64,000 nucleotides of DNA. Origin: Oopsacas minuta. Its lineage: Eukaryota; Porifera; Hexactinellida; Lyssacinosida; Leucopsacidae. Below the pieces are notes generated by a model. It searched no databases, had not been told where the DNA came from, and saw nothing but the letters and a program-made list of their open reading frames with translations. The stretch is from NCBI GenBank assembly GCA_024704765.1, contig JAKMXF010000297.1:248001-312000 (forward strand), given 5' to 3'. Both the position numbers and the translations under genes were made by a program. Position 1 is the stretch's first letter. Every line of letters begins with the position of its first letter. Shown here in pieces: positions 11,201 to 21,909 of the stretch.

Positions 11201-13096
11201 AGTCCTGTCTCATTCTGAAGACTGATATTAGCACCAAATAGTTTCAGTAGACGGATGACAGCTAGAGAATGAGGATAGCGAGCTGCCCAGAGGATTGGAG
11301 GACTGTGAGATATGTCCATAGCATTAGGGTCTGCACCAGCTTCTAACAACACGTGACAGCACTCTAAAGCACGAGTAGATTCTGTCTCTCCTTCTCCTGG
11401 ACCGCTAGTGAAGGCAGCTAGTTGTACTGAGTAGTGGAGAGGAGTAGCTAGTCTGTTATCTCTAAAATGAAAATAATATTAATTATTTTGTCTAAACGTA
11501 TAAATTCTAAACAATTATAATAATGATATTTTGTCTGGATGGCTTATATGTACACTATACAGCAGGCCCTTACCCAGGGGGGCTGATATGAAAAATAAAG
11601 ATATCCCCAAGGCCCACCTAACAAGACGTTCTGGCTACGGCTTTCTATACAGTATAACTCGGTTAATACATACAATTTTGATTCCTGAAGGGTTACGTCT
11701 TTCTGAGTTCTACTGTATGTACAGGTAACGCCTATGTAGAGTGACTAACCGTTATAACAGGTTCTAATTTATAAGGGTCCCACACTCGTACATTACCTTG
11801 GATTGAGATCGCCTCTAGTGTCCTTGAGATACTCTATGAGCATACGAACACACAGAGGGTTCCTACCAGCAGCTGCCCAGTGTAGAGGCATGTGACCCTC
11901 ACCATCAACCACATTAACATCAGCACGTGCCCTAATAAGCTCAGCTAGCACCACGTCATTACCCACACTAGCAGCTAATGTTAGAGGGGTGTGTCCTGTA
12001 TCCTCCTTAGAGTCCATAAGGATAGGCTCCTTCTCTCTCAGCTGAGAGAGACAGGAAGCAGGGTCTGCTCCTTCTGAGCTCTGAGCTAGCAAATGGAATC
12101 CTGTCTGTCCCTGTACATTACGAGCAGATGTATTGGCGCCTTTTTTCACAATCAATCGCAGCTGTTTTGAGGCGGCATATCTAGCTGTGAGGAGGAAGGG
12201 GGTGAGACCTTGCTTGTCTGGGAGATCTAGCAAGGTTGTAGATGTAGATTTGAGTAGACTAGGGAATACAGCTCCTCCAGGATTCATGGCTGCACAATGA
12301 AGCGCTATACGACCCTGATCATCTACAACTGAAGGATCTGATCCAGACTGTGTTTGAGAGAATTAAGAATTATTCATGACAAACGTATTAACAAGTACAT
12401 ACCTTGAGTAACAAATCAACAATCTGTTTAGCATCAATTAGCGCAGCAGCATGTAGTGGTGTATGAAATGGTTTAGAAGACTCTTGTAAGTTAACATTAA
12501 CTCCAGCAGTAATCAACTTCTGGCAAGTACGAAGAGCTTGCTCACTCTGTATAGCATGAATAAGACAGGTACGACCTAACCCATCTGGTAGATCGAATAC
12601 ATCTTTGTTCAAGAACTTCAGGAATATCTAATAGGAGAAATATAGAATAACAAATAATTGAATAATATAGATTTAGTTACTGCACCTGTATGCTAGCCTC
12701 TGCGTTGAGCTCTATTGATAGATGAATAGGATTCATCCCAGAGAGGTCAACTAAGGTGTAGTCAGCGCCCATCTCAATCAATCTAACCAAGAGCTCCTTC
12801 ATATCAAACACAACAGCCCAATGCATAGCAGTACGTCCCTCACTACTGTCTCTTATAGAAAGGTTAGGGTTCAGCTGTAATAATGCTTGTAGTAGTTTCA
12901 GCTCTACAGTTCCCCTTCCTCCTGTCCCTGCGTAAGCAATGATAACCTCCATCAGGGGTGTTATCCCATCCTGAGACAAGAAATCTATATTCACACGCCC
13001 GTATGTTGTGACTGTATGCTCCAGAGCCTCTACGTCACGAGCCTGAATAGCCTGCATCACGCTCTCTTCTTGGGAGAGAACTCTCAGATTCAGCAT
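8255..13096 (-). CDS. Large ankyrin-repeat protein with IQ-like and coiled-coil C-terminus (inversin-like)
   Basis: Eight exons join with consistent phases: 13096-12686, 12627-12403, 12347-11797, 11461-11125, 11068-10152, 10087-9748, 9614-9387 and 9157-8255, giving about 1,303 residues. The first ~750 residues are ankyrin repeats, with cores such as GRTAMHWAVVF, HTPLHAAALIDAKQ, GRIALHCAA, GHMPLHWAAAGRNP, LSALHLAAQEG and ASLLHYAADKG. Then ASRKIQKMLRRRVAESKRKR resembles an IQ motif, and the C-terminal third is charged and coiled-coil (EKASKEKEQYLKEFERLF), then Pro/Ser/Arg-rich. N-terminal ankyrins followed by IQ match the layout of inversin (NPHP2), a ciliary inversin-compartment protein, but identity to any named gene is not certain; ANKRD family members are alternatives. 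An intron of 64 bp (10151-10088) was chosen because nearer AG sites break the frame. Confidence 0.8.
11650..11715. repeat. Small CAGT...ACTG element in an intron
   Basis: The element starts cagtataactcggttaata and ends gagttctactg, flanked by TA on both sides. It lies in intron 3 of the ankyrin gene. It belongs to the same Tc1/mariner-type (pogo/Tigger-like) termini class seen at many other sites in the window. Confidence 0.6.
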
Positions 13097-13946
13097 AACT
13101 TAGCTACTCTTAATAAAGTGACAAATGATAAATACTAATTATGAACTTGTGGCCTATTTCAAGGAATAGAATAGAGTTTTATTTGAAGAATATTGACATG
13201 TTTTCTCTCTACCATCTGTGTCTTGGACTTGGTAGAATATCCATTTTGAAGAACGTAGTTTATCATATATCCCCATTGGATAGGATATTTACCTTCCTCC
13301 AGTAATGCTGAGAGTCTGAGACCAGAATAGAAAAGTTTCCTTGTGGCATTACTTGAAATTTACAAATGTGTACATAGTTAACAAATTCATTATCATCAAT
13401 GTGAGAATCAAAATACAGTAGAACTTCGTTAATACGTACACCAAGGGACCGTCGAGATTTGTACTCCTTATCCGGAGTATGTATTAACCGAAGTAAAAGC
13501 AATTGAATATCCATTGTATGGACTAAAATTGTGTAAAATTCTGTTCGTATAAACCGGAAATTCGTATTAAATGTGTTCGTATTAACGAGGTTTCACTGTA
13601 ATTATTGATAATTATTCTTCTAAATACTCCGCGAATCCTAGGTCCAAAGATGTTACGTAAACGACTATCTCCGATACTCCTGAAGTCGTTCTGGTCAGTG
13701 AATAGGGAGGCCATGATATTTCAACATACCCGTCAGCATTGGCGCAACTAGGCTCCCAAGTCAGAGTGGCAAAAATGACGTTATGCCCACCCGTCCTATA
13801 ACTTTTGTAATATGGTGGAGCTGAATATGGGTGGGGACTATGCAGGCGCCCACCCAAAATTGACTCTAGTTGGGCCTATGACCATCAATTCATCACATTT
13901 GATTAATAGAAGTAAATTCTAAATAAAATAAGGATTAAAATAATAT
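13097..13946. other. Intergenic between ankyrin gene and RAP1-like gene
   Basis: Contains one CAGT...ACTG element (13416-13598). No gene recognised. Short open frames at 13263-13857 are made of repeat and spacer sequence. Confidence 0.55.
13416..13598. repeat. CAGT...ACTG inverted-repeat element (pogo/Tigger-like MITE)
   Basis: Left end cagtagaacttcgttaata; right end reverse complements to cagtgaaacctcgttaata. TA lies on both sides (13414-13415 and 13599-13600), the target duplication of Tc1/mariner-superfamily elements. No transposase is encoded, so it is non-autonomous. Confidence 0.75.
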
Positions 13947-14483
13947 CTAAGTGAGGTTGTAATAACTGATACGTTGCTTAAGTTCACGTGGTGTTCTATT
14001 TTTGAGAAGAATCGATATATTAACTAGAGAGCGAGAGAAGAGGAGCTTATCCTCCTCAGAGGTCCATGGTTGTCCACCCTTACCATCTAACAGCTGTTTC
14101 GCTGTAAATACATTGGCAGAGCAGGTGTGAAAAGCGTACACAGCTTTAGGGATTGAACATTGACATAATGTAACGAGGGCAGAGATTGATTCTGTAAGTG
14201 ATTGCAGAGATCTCATGTCTTTAACTAGTACACGACTCCGTTCAGTGGGAAGGAGAGCTTTTCCAGGGCTGATGGACAGGGGATCCCATATAAGATGTTC
14301 CTGTTGGCTTTCCGAGCAATTATTATTGCTTGTCTTTGATAAAGAAAGATCAGTCATTGAATCAACTTCAGATAAAAACATGTCTACTTTCATGGCAGTG
14401 CTCTCCTGCTGAGATAGAACATCCTCTGGAGTTGTATCCATCCAAATGTGAGGCTCTACTATTTTAATTATGTCATCAGTCAT
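13947..14483 (-). CDS. RAP1/TERF2IP-like protein, C-terminal-domain only
   Basis: The 178-residue intronless protein ends with a module resembling the RAP1 C-terminal (RCT) domain that binds TRF2 in vertebrate shelterin: SALVTLCQCSIPKAVYAF, then an alanine/leucine helix (FTAKQLLDGKG), then QPWTSEEDKLLFSRS and a final helix TPRELKQRISYYNLT. Vertebrate RAP1 has the same order (helix, AF or SAFLASG-type turn, W..EED/DD..L, then RIEF). The N-terminal ~95 residues are Ser/Asp-rich and show no BRCT or Myb domain, which vertebrate RAP1 (about 399 residues) has upstream. It might be a reduced RAP1, or an unrelated protein with a similar helical end. No upstream exon joining in frame was found. Confidence 0.5.
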   Translation of the reverse strand: MTDDIIKIVEPHIWMDTTPEDVLSQQESTAMKVDMFLSEVDSMTDLSLSKTSNNNCSESQQEHLIWDPLSISPGKALLPTERSRVLVKDMRSLQSLTESISALVTLCQCSIPKAVYAFHTCSANVFTAKQLLDGKGGQPWTSEEDKLLFSRSLVNISILLKNRTPRELKQRISYYNLT

Positions 14484-16314
14484 TTATAGCTCATGAAAGA
14501 ATTCGGGACTAATGTTTTAAGCATACAAATTCAAATGATGATAGGCTGCAGTCAGGGGAAACACTCAATCAACCCTGGTGACTATTATTTCGTCGATTTA
14601 GCTCTGGAGTAGGATTACCGTAATCGTTCTGATGCCGGCGCCGTTCTAGGTTAACCGCTCCTTCCGGTAAAAGGGATTTTCCCTGTCCTATTAAAAGGCG
14701 CTCCACGTCCCAGAAGGAATAATTTGTTTTTTGGCGCTTACATTATTAGAGCTTACGGTTGCACTTTGTCAAAATTACATATATTAGAATTCAAAGAAAA
14801 GAAGTTGATTTTACTTATATGTCGGCGAGATTTTTCTATTCACTTTTTAGTGTGTTGAAAGGTCACTATTTATCCTGAGGGATAGGTTTTTTAATATAAA
14901 AATTATCGCTGACATATAAGTAAACTGTTAAAGTATCACTCTACAAGAATCTGAGGTTGAAAAGCGAGACTAGTTGAATATCTAATAGTGTCAGTAGTTA
15001 CTATGTGTAGTCATTTGAAATGTGTCTATTTATCTACTGTTGCTCTTCCATAGATTACCTGGGAGGGCTCTTGGTTAGGCACCGTCTGGTACCAATCATA
15101 TTTATTTGTTTCAAAATAATGGCGCCCCTGGACACGAAATTATTAAAAATGTACAGCCGACAGACTGGTAGTGCAGCTCAATGACAAGGTTATATATTTA
15201 TGTTCTTTTCAGGGCGGCACTTACATGATCGACTTACCGTGATAGATTACCCCTGAGTAGCAGGTAAAACGAAAATCGCTAGCATGATTTTGAATGATAT
15301 GGAAAAAGGTGTGAAAATATGATTAATCACCAAAAAGGTGTGAAATATTCACTTTAGAAAAATTTCATATCGAGGTGCAAATATCCGACCCAAAATACAG
15401 ATGTGTACCAATTTTCATGTGAACTGGACTGCTAGATTTCGCACGACCGCGTGGACGGAGGGACGTCGCACATCGTCTACGCCATTAGAGCATCCCCCTA
15501 TAGGAGCTGCACTAAAAAAAGCGCCTGAATTAGAATAAATACGGTATGTGATCGTTGTGAGGCGTTTATGGGACTCCCGAGTTTTAGGTCCGGGGCGCCC
15601 AAAACGCGCTCACACCTGTCACAGTGAAGTGTTCCTCGTGAATACTGCTCTCCCGAAAGTTCATTCACTTGAGAATATAGTCCCCCCAATGTTCCCTTTT
15701 TGATGAATATTGGTTCCTAAAACATTATTCTCTCGGGAAAATTGTTCCCTAAACTGTTCAAAATTAAGCTATTAAAACAAAGCATTAAAAGAGCGCACTA
15801 TGAATCAGGAGAAGCAGGTGGAGCGGCGCTCAATTTTCGAAGGAGGGCCCTCTCTGGAGCGCTCTTCTATTTTATTGCAAACAATTTACGATTTTCATTG
15901 TCATTCTGCATCAAATTCAGTATTCTTAATATAAAAGTGGATTTTGGGACACTTTTGTATAATTCACAATCAAATAACTTATAAAGCTTAGCTATATATA
16001 AGGAATCTCATTCACAATTTATTGAAATGGATTGACGTTGCACATTTAGCAATTCTTCGAATGTATAATGGTTAAATTCAATCCTGATTACTTAAAATAT
16101 AAATCTAATGTAAATCTGAAAGAATGAAAAAGGATCGCGATTAGAGCGCGCTGAAATTTTCCTGGAGCGGGGGTCGGAGTATGCTCCTTTTCTGAGTGAG
16201 GAGAAGAAATGAGAGCGCGCTCCAAAAAATGAGAACGCATCATGCTCTGTAAAAGCGGAATATGTAACTATGTACCTTTGAGAGAGGATGGGGTCTTTAT
16301 TTGAGGTATTAACA
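14484..16314. other. Gene-poor stretch with GAGCGC-rich sequence
   Basis: No gene recognised. Between 15510 and 16230 the motif gagcgc/gcgctc recurs several times around low-complexity sequence (for example near 15790, 15825, 15855, 16145 and 16210), which suggests degraded repeats. Open frames here (15498-15984 and 16092-16334) have no protein-like composition. Confidence 0.5.
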
Positions 16315-17301
16315 AGTACAATGGACATGTCCATTAGGTACAGTAGACAAGTCCATTAGGTAAACTGCATGTACGTGTTCAAGACTAGTGTCATTGGACA
16401 TAGGAGATCCCCTCCTCCCCGATGAATTAAAAAGTCAAGTTTGCATGGTCACAGAGTCCACGTCACGATCGTAACGAATCGAATAAATAATGCCAAATTC
16501 TCTTCACTTATAGTGAGTATAAATGTACTCATTTAACAGTAACTCTTCTCCTATAGATAATGGCATCAAACAGACACATCCTCCAGCAATTGACAACCAA
16601 AACACCTCATCCCACACTCCAAGAGGCCAGGATCAGATCCCAACTTGCCACTTCACGATTGTAACGAATCCAAGAAAGAAAGTGTTTCCTTTTGACGCCG
16701 CCCCACCTTTAATTAACCCCGTTTTGGGAGAATCCACTGTATAGTTTTCTATTGGATGTTGACCAAAACCTCTAGAAATTGCTTAAGAGCAAGTCGGTTG
16801 CTTTACAGTCTCCTTTCTCAGATATACTCTGGGGATATTCGTCAAAAACTAATACATGATCCAGCATCTTACATGGGGGAACACCGTGGAACATGGTAGA
16901 ACATCGTGGAATATGGTAGAACATGCTTGAAACTGCTGGAAACTGCTTGAAACTGTTGGAAGCTGCTACAAACTGATGGAAATTGCTAGAAACTCCTGGA
17001 AACTGTTGGAGACTGCTAGAAACTCCTGGAAACTGCTAAATCCAAAAGAATGCCAATTTCTCTTCATTTATAGTGAGTATAAATCCACTGACGAACAATA
17101 TTGTCTCTATTTTATGAAATTTCCAATTCAACATCTTGCAACACTCCTTCTATCGCTACTCTAGATACCAAGCATGCGCCCTCGACTTAGAGTAATGAGC
17201 ATGCACACTTGACTTTTTAATACCTCGGGAAGGAGGGGATCTCCTATATCCAATAACACTAGTCTTGAACACGTACCTAATGGACATGTCCATTGTACTT
17301 T
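16315..17301. mobile_element. ~1 kb non-autonomous element with ~110-140 bp terminal inverted repeats
   Basis: The left arm (16315-16455) and right arm (17194-17301) are inverted copies: both contain gtacaatggacatgtccatt, gtacgtgttcaagactagtg, taggagatcccctcct and aaaaagtcaagt. The left arm has an extra ~35 nt with a second gtccattaggta. Inside are direct repeats (cttatagtgagtataaat at about 16508 and tttatagtgagtataaat at about 17066) and a 10-nt-period minisatellite. No transposase frame is present. No clear target duplication was found. Confidence 0.7.
16880..17039. repeat. Minisatellite, 16 units of exactly 10 nt
   Basis: Sixteen successive 10-nt units run without a length change, consensus aaactgctgg alternating in part with aaactgctag. 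The left five units are a variant (aacatcgtgg / aatatggtag). The array lies inside the inverted-repeat element. Confidence 0.9.
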
Positions 17302-17936
17302 TTATATATGCTTTATTTACCTGTTTGAACAGGTTTAATTTCCGTAAGTTCCATCTGCGGATACACTTATTTAATCGCTCCTTGATTCCGCATGTAGATA
17401 TACATTTTAATAGCTTCTCAAAATGATTCCCTACTGTATAATTTTCGGGGAACACTATTCATAAGCTAGAAGGAAACCATATTTCCTAAGTTAATAATAT
17501 TGGATTTAGAGATGGATAATAGAAGATCTACCCACCATAATGGGGGTGCACGAAAATGTGGTCCCCTGGAAAATTACTCCAGGGAGACGAAAGTTTCATG
17601 CAAAATTGGCTCATAGTGGGTGGGACCAAATTTTGTGGGATCATTTTTCCAGTGACAGGGCAATAGTATAGTATCGTATATAGTTGCGTCTCATGGATTT
17701 ACAAATTTAAACACAATTTCACTTTGGTTTTCCATAACTTCCATTCCATGGAAAGGGGAAGGACCCAATTTTTTTTGTTAATTTGTATCCTAATTCAAGA
17801 TTTATTGGTATAGGTTTGTTTGAAAAACATCTACGTTAGCTAAATAAAAACAACTTCGCGTATTGTAATTGTATTCTGACCCCTAAACTAGTCATGTGAT
17901 TTACTGTACGTATTTTCTGATGTTATGTTAGTTAGA
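17302..17936. other. Spacer upstream of zinc-finger gene
   Basis: No gene recognised. Near 17526-17630 ctacccaccata and tatggtgggtggg-like ends (agtgggtggg) face each other, a possible small degraded inverted repeat. Confidence 0.4.
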
Positions 17937-20615
17937 ATGGAATGTTTGGTATGCAAGCATACATTCATTCGATTAGGTAATTACAAAAGACATTTGGTTA
18001 AAGATCATCCTAACTTTACAGATATCAAAACTCACTCAAAAGGTAAATTGAAATCATTTATTTCTCTGTTCCTCGACCATAATCATATAATTTTACAAGG
18101 TTGAAACCGATCGAACCGAATATCAGTATTCAAGAATAGTGGCCTAACCGGATACTGATAATATTCGGTTGGCCCAACCGAATACCGAATATCAGTATCC
18201 TATTCGTCAAATATTATTTGGTTGCAACCTTGAATTTTTATCATATTGTCTTTTGGAAGTGGTATAAATATTTGTAAAGTAACCAAGAGAAGCCAACTAT
18301 CACGGATTCCCGCGCTCTAACTATAAATTTGACGGGTTGATGACTCGTTAACTGTACATTTTTATGCAGAGATGTCAGATCTCACAGATTTAGACTCTAA
18401 ACTGTCATCTTTGTGTAACGCTTTTCTAAAATTGCTGCACTGTTATCAACTCACAAATATGAGGATTAGGATAAATACACCATACCCATGAATTTGCTTC
18501 TGAAAGTACCTAAACCTCAACCTATACTACTGGGGAGGTAGTTATGAGGGGATATGGACCTGGACAGTTAATCGGGTCAAAATGGCCTTGTGCCGATGTG
18601 ACCCTATTAAGTGGAGTCTATTGTATATGCTTTACATTCTTTTTAAACAATATAGCCATATAAGGTTCAGAATAAACGACTCTATATAGACATAATACAA
18701 ATAATACTGAATCTATAACAACAATAACATACGATTATGTTATGAATCATTTGGTTAGAGATTTGAATTTATTCTCCAGCTGTTTGCTAGCAGAATCTAG
18801 TTTCATAACAGCATGCTCTAGCTGTCCTAAGTTAGAATCTAATTGGTCAATCATAGCGAAATAAGGCATCAATTCCTCATATTTATCATCCAATTCTTGT
18901 GTTTGTTTAGTCATTTCTACACATTTTACAGTCAATTGTTTATATTTATTTGTTGTCCCGTTATTCATCTTTGTCAACAATTCATATTCAGATGCATTTG
19001 TTTCAAGTTCTCCTTGCACATACTTTGAAACGTCTTCAAACATTTTCTGTGATTTCGTACGCATTTCGTTTCGTGTATCAGTTCGTGACGTCACGTCCTC
19101 AATACTAGTAAAGTTTTGATCTTCTGCCATTTAGCTTTAGTTCAGTTCCAATTATAGTAACTAAATTTTAATAACATGGCTGAATAGGATTAATTTATGG
19201 TTGCATTGTAATGGCAATTTGTATGGTACGATCTGCTGAACCTGTGTTCATATCTACCATATAAAATCGGATAATCAACTCAAGAGTGTGTTAACAAGTT
19301 CGAGGAAAATGTAGAACACCTCAGATCTTGTCAATTTTGATAAGGGGCTTTAATGCTCTTAAAACAACAGAGGCGCGTCGGTGCTTGACTTAGTAGCCCA
19401 AGCCTACCGTGCTATATAGTAACATATTCCAGATGGCAATATTGTGAGTCACTATATGTTGATACCCGATAAAATAGCTAAATATATTGTCCAACATTTC
19501 CATCTTCAACAATACAAGTCACAGTATATTAAAAATTATAAATTGAAGTTATATTTATACTCCACAGGTACAACAAGTGTCAAAAGACTGGTTAACAAAT
19601 GTCCAACTTGTAACAAATCATATCCCTCACCTCACAAACTGAACTTACACAATAGAATTCATTTAGACACCTTAGCTTATCCCTGTACACTTTGTCCTGA
19701 CAGATTCACAACCAAGACCAGATTGAGATTACACACTGAAGGGAAACATTTACTCGGAGAGTTTAAATGCCTTCAATGTACCCAAACATTCTCGAGTCAA
19801 TTATCAATGAATAGACATAATAAAGTTCATTCAGGTATTTAAATTTTGTTGATTCTCACTGACACTTTATCTAAACTAATTGTGATGTATTAGAAAACAA
19901 AGAAAAATCACAGCGAACTAGGGACAGAACTTATGAGTGTAAAGTTTGTGGAAAAAAATTCTCAAAAAGTACCGATTTTACAGAGCATAAGCAAACCCAT
20001 GATGAAATGAAATGTTATTATTGTGATATGTGTGATGACACATTTACGAATAGTGAGTTTTACGAGGATTTGTGATAGCCACCGTATTTCCTTATTGTTA
20101 AATATAATTTTAAGACCGTCTAATTGTATAGTGTTGACTCAGGTTATCTCCCCGGACATAGTTCAAAAAATCCCCAAACTGTTTATATGGGTTTTCTCGG
20201 TCTACAAAATGTTGTTTAGATTCTATGGGAAATGTATAAACCGTCTATTTTAAATTTTATGTTTCTTCTAGAAAATTCTTTAAGAAAACACCAGATTTGC
20301 CATTCAACAGAAAAGCCATTTAAATGTGAATGTTGTGGCAAATGTTTTGCTCGTAGAGGAGATCTCAACGTACATTCACGTAAACATACGAATACACGGA
20401 ATTACAATTGCCATATTTGTAATAAATCATTCTTCAGAAGCTCACATTTGAAATCTCATCAGAAATTACACTCAAGAACTCTGAATTGTATCAAATGTGG
20501 ATTTGAATCAAATCAATTCACAGAGTTTGTTCAACACAGAAATTCTTGTAAAGTTAAAACTCATGAGAAGGTATTGTATGAGATATTAACTATCCATGGT
20601 TACACTGTTCATTAG
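17937..20615 (+). CDS. C2H2 zinc-finger protein with eight or nine fingers
   Basis: Four exons join in phase 1 at every junction: 17937-18042, 19568-19834, 19894-20052 and 20272-20615, giving 291 residues. Exon 1 encodes a complete finger (MECLVCKHTFIRLGNYKRH then H). Later fingers begin CPTCNKSY, CTLCPDRF, CLQCTQTF, CKVCGKKF, CDMCDDTF (split across an exon joint), CECCGKCF and CHICNKSF. A last one, CIKCGFES..HRNSC, is degenerate (C2HC). The linker STEKPFKCE is a classic TGEKPF-type linker. Fingers of this kind bind DNA in the nucleus; the target cannot be read. Intron 1 is 1.5 kb and contains BLOC1S2 on the other strand. If exon 1 belongs to another transcript, the rest still forms a multi-finger protein. 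Confidence 0.8.
18747..19130 (-). CDS. BLOC1S2: Biogenesis of lysosome-related organelles complex 1 subunit 2
   Basis: BLOC1S2 is a small coiled-coil subunit shared by BLOC-1 and BORC, acting in endosome-lysosome traffic. The 127-residue product matches the family: MFEDVSKYVQGELETNASEY, LLTKMNNGTTNKYKQL, then a long heptad-like region ending IDQLDSNLGQLEHAVMKLD followed by SKQLENKFKSLTK. Human BLOC1S2 has the same blocks in order (MFSKMATYLTGELTATSEDY; LENMNKLTSLKY; LEQAAYKLDAYSKKLEAKYK). Intronless, and located within intron 1 of the zinc-finger gene on the opposite strand. Confidence 0.92.
   Translation of the reverse strand: MAEDQNFTSIEDVTSRTDTRNEMRTKSQKMFEDVSKYVQGELETNASEYELLTKMNNGTTNKYKQLTVKCVEMTKQTQELDDKYEELMPYFAMIDQLDSNLGQLEHAVMKLDSASKQLENKFKSLTK
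20111..20247. repeat. Copy of the TAGACCGTCTA-ended element in an intron
   Basis: Left end taagaccgtctaattgtata and gtgttgactcagg match the element at 6832; right end is ataaaccgtcta. It occupies most of intron 3 of the zinc-finger gene. Confidence 0.6.
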
Positions 20616-20685
20616 TCACAATTCTTAAAATTTTCGCTATTTATTAAATATTCCCCAATTTTACAATATGAATAAGATGCTAATG

Positions 20686-20829
20686 CAGCGGTTCCAACCT
20701 TTTTTCACCGTTGGACCACCTATGCCAATTTAACACATTATGTGGAGCCCTTCCATTCACTGCAATACGAATTTTGAGATTATGTAGGCCCCCTACTGTC
20801 GCCCGTCGACCCCAGGTTTGGAACCAATG
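20686..20829. mobile_element. hAT-type MITE with perfect 8-bp target duplication
   Basis: The element begins cagcggttccaacct and ends aggtttggaaccaatg, imperfect inverted repeats of the CAGNGGTTCnNAACCT type typical of hAT/Charlie elements. The 8 bp tgctaatg occurs directly before (20678-20685) and directly after (20830-20837). A shorter relative is at 62018-62092. Confidence 0.8.
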
Positions 20830-20902
20830 TGCTAATGTATTCTAGAATCTAGAATGCTAGTACTATGGTACATGGTGTATATCGTATATATTGTCAATTT
20901 CA

Positions 20903-21545
20903 ATGTTTATTACGTTACTCATTATTATATTATTATCAGTGTTATCAACTTTATACGTTATACAGGAATTGGATTTGTCCCAGTTGAATGAGTCAGATTT
21001 TATGAACAGACCTTCACCAATCAGTATATATTCAGAAGACAGGCCTACACTCTCTCCTCTTCTGTCCGATCTATCCGATGAGTTTGATGCAGAATACCAA
21101 CAGCTGTCCCTCATGTCTCACACTGCTAATGAAGCTGTCACACAGGTATTGCTATTATTCCTGTACAAATCCTCCTCACTTAAATGCTATAATTATGGAA
21201 AATGTAGTTCCTTTGAACTTGACATAACAAATGTGTGATAAATCTATGTATATTTGTAAGTTTATGCGAAATGTTTACACATCCTTTTTACCCAGCTGAT
21301 ATTCTATTGGTATACTTTGTTCTTCTGCTTCTTTTTAGGCGCTGAAATCCGTAGTACATACCCCTGATATTTATGACGTCACACCAACATTCTCACACTA
21401 TCCTTTCTCTTATCAACCTTCTGAGTATCCATCTACCCAATTTGATGAGTTTATGTTTCCCACCAATATGCATATACTTGGTTCCGGTTTAAGAAGTGTT
21501 AGTTCTGATGACGTAATAACTCCGCTGATTGGTTCTTATGTGTGA
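20903..21545 (+). CDS. Unidentified small single-pass membrane protein
   Basis: Two exons (20903-21145 and 21339-21545, phase 0, donor CAG|GTATTG, acceptor TTTTTAG) give 149 residues. Residues 1-18 (MFITLLIIILLSVLSTLY) form a signal peptide or signal anchor. The rest is acidic, Ser/Pro- and Tyr-rich (PSPISIYSEDRPTLSPLLSD) with no recognisable domain. The start was chosen at the first ATG before the hydrophobic run; the open frame extends slightly upstream only through a TTG. I do not recognise the family. Confidence 0.5.
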
Positions 21546-21909
21546 TAAAATATTTCGTATTATTTAGTATTTTTCAGAGGCAAATTTTTTCTAACAAATG
21601 CAAGCTTCGTAGCAGTTGTGATGGATTATACTATCGAGCTGTCTACTATTGGGTATTGATAATTCACTCTTTCTGCTAATCGTATCTGATTTCATGCAAC
21701 ATCCCCAGATACAAATGTATAAGTTGCTAGCGTTTTGGAGTGGGATCGGGAAGTTATACCTTATTTCCATATTCGTTTGCTATCGCTCTCTCCTAACTTC
21801 TAGTTCTACCACGTCACTGTGTTCACGGGCTAATTGCTGGAATTTATTCAATTTTATAGTACTTACTTATTACTATATTACAAATTTAGCATTTTCTTAG
21901 TTATTTCTT

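Noticed and set aside
15742-15984. Open frames at 15498-15984 and 16092-16334
   Set aside because: Built from gagcgc-type repeat and AT-rich sequence; no domain or conserved-looking composition.
18370-18495. Possible exon after ttttatgcag (MSDLTDLDSKLSSLCNAFLK...)
   Set aside because: A fair acceptor and short frame, but no usable donor and the direct join from 18042 to 19568 is already in phase.
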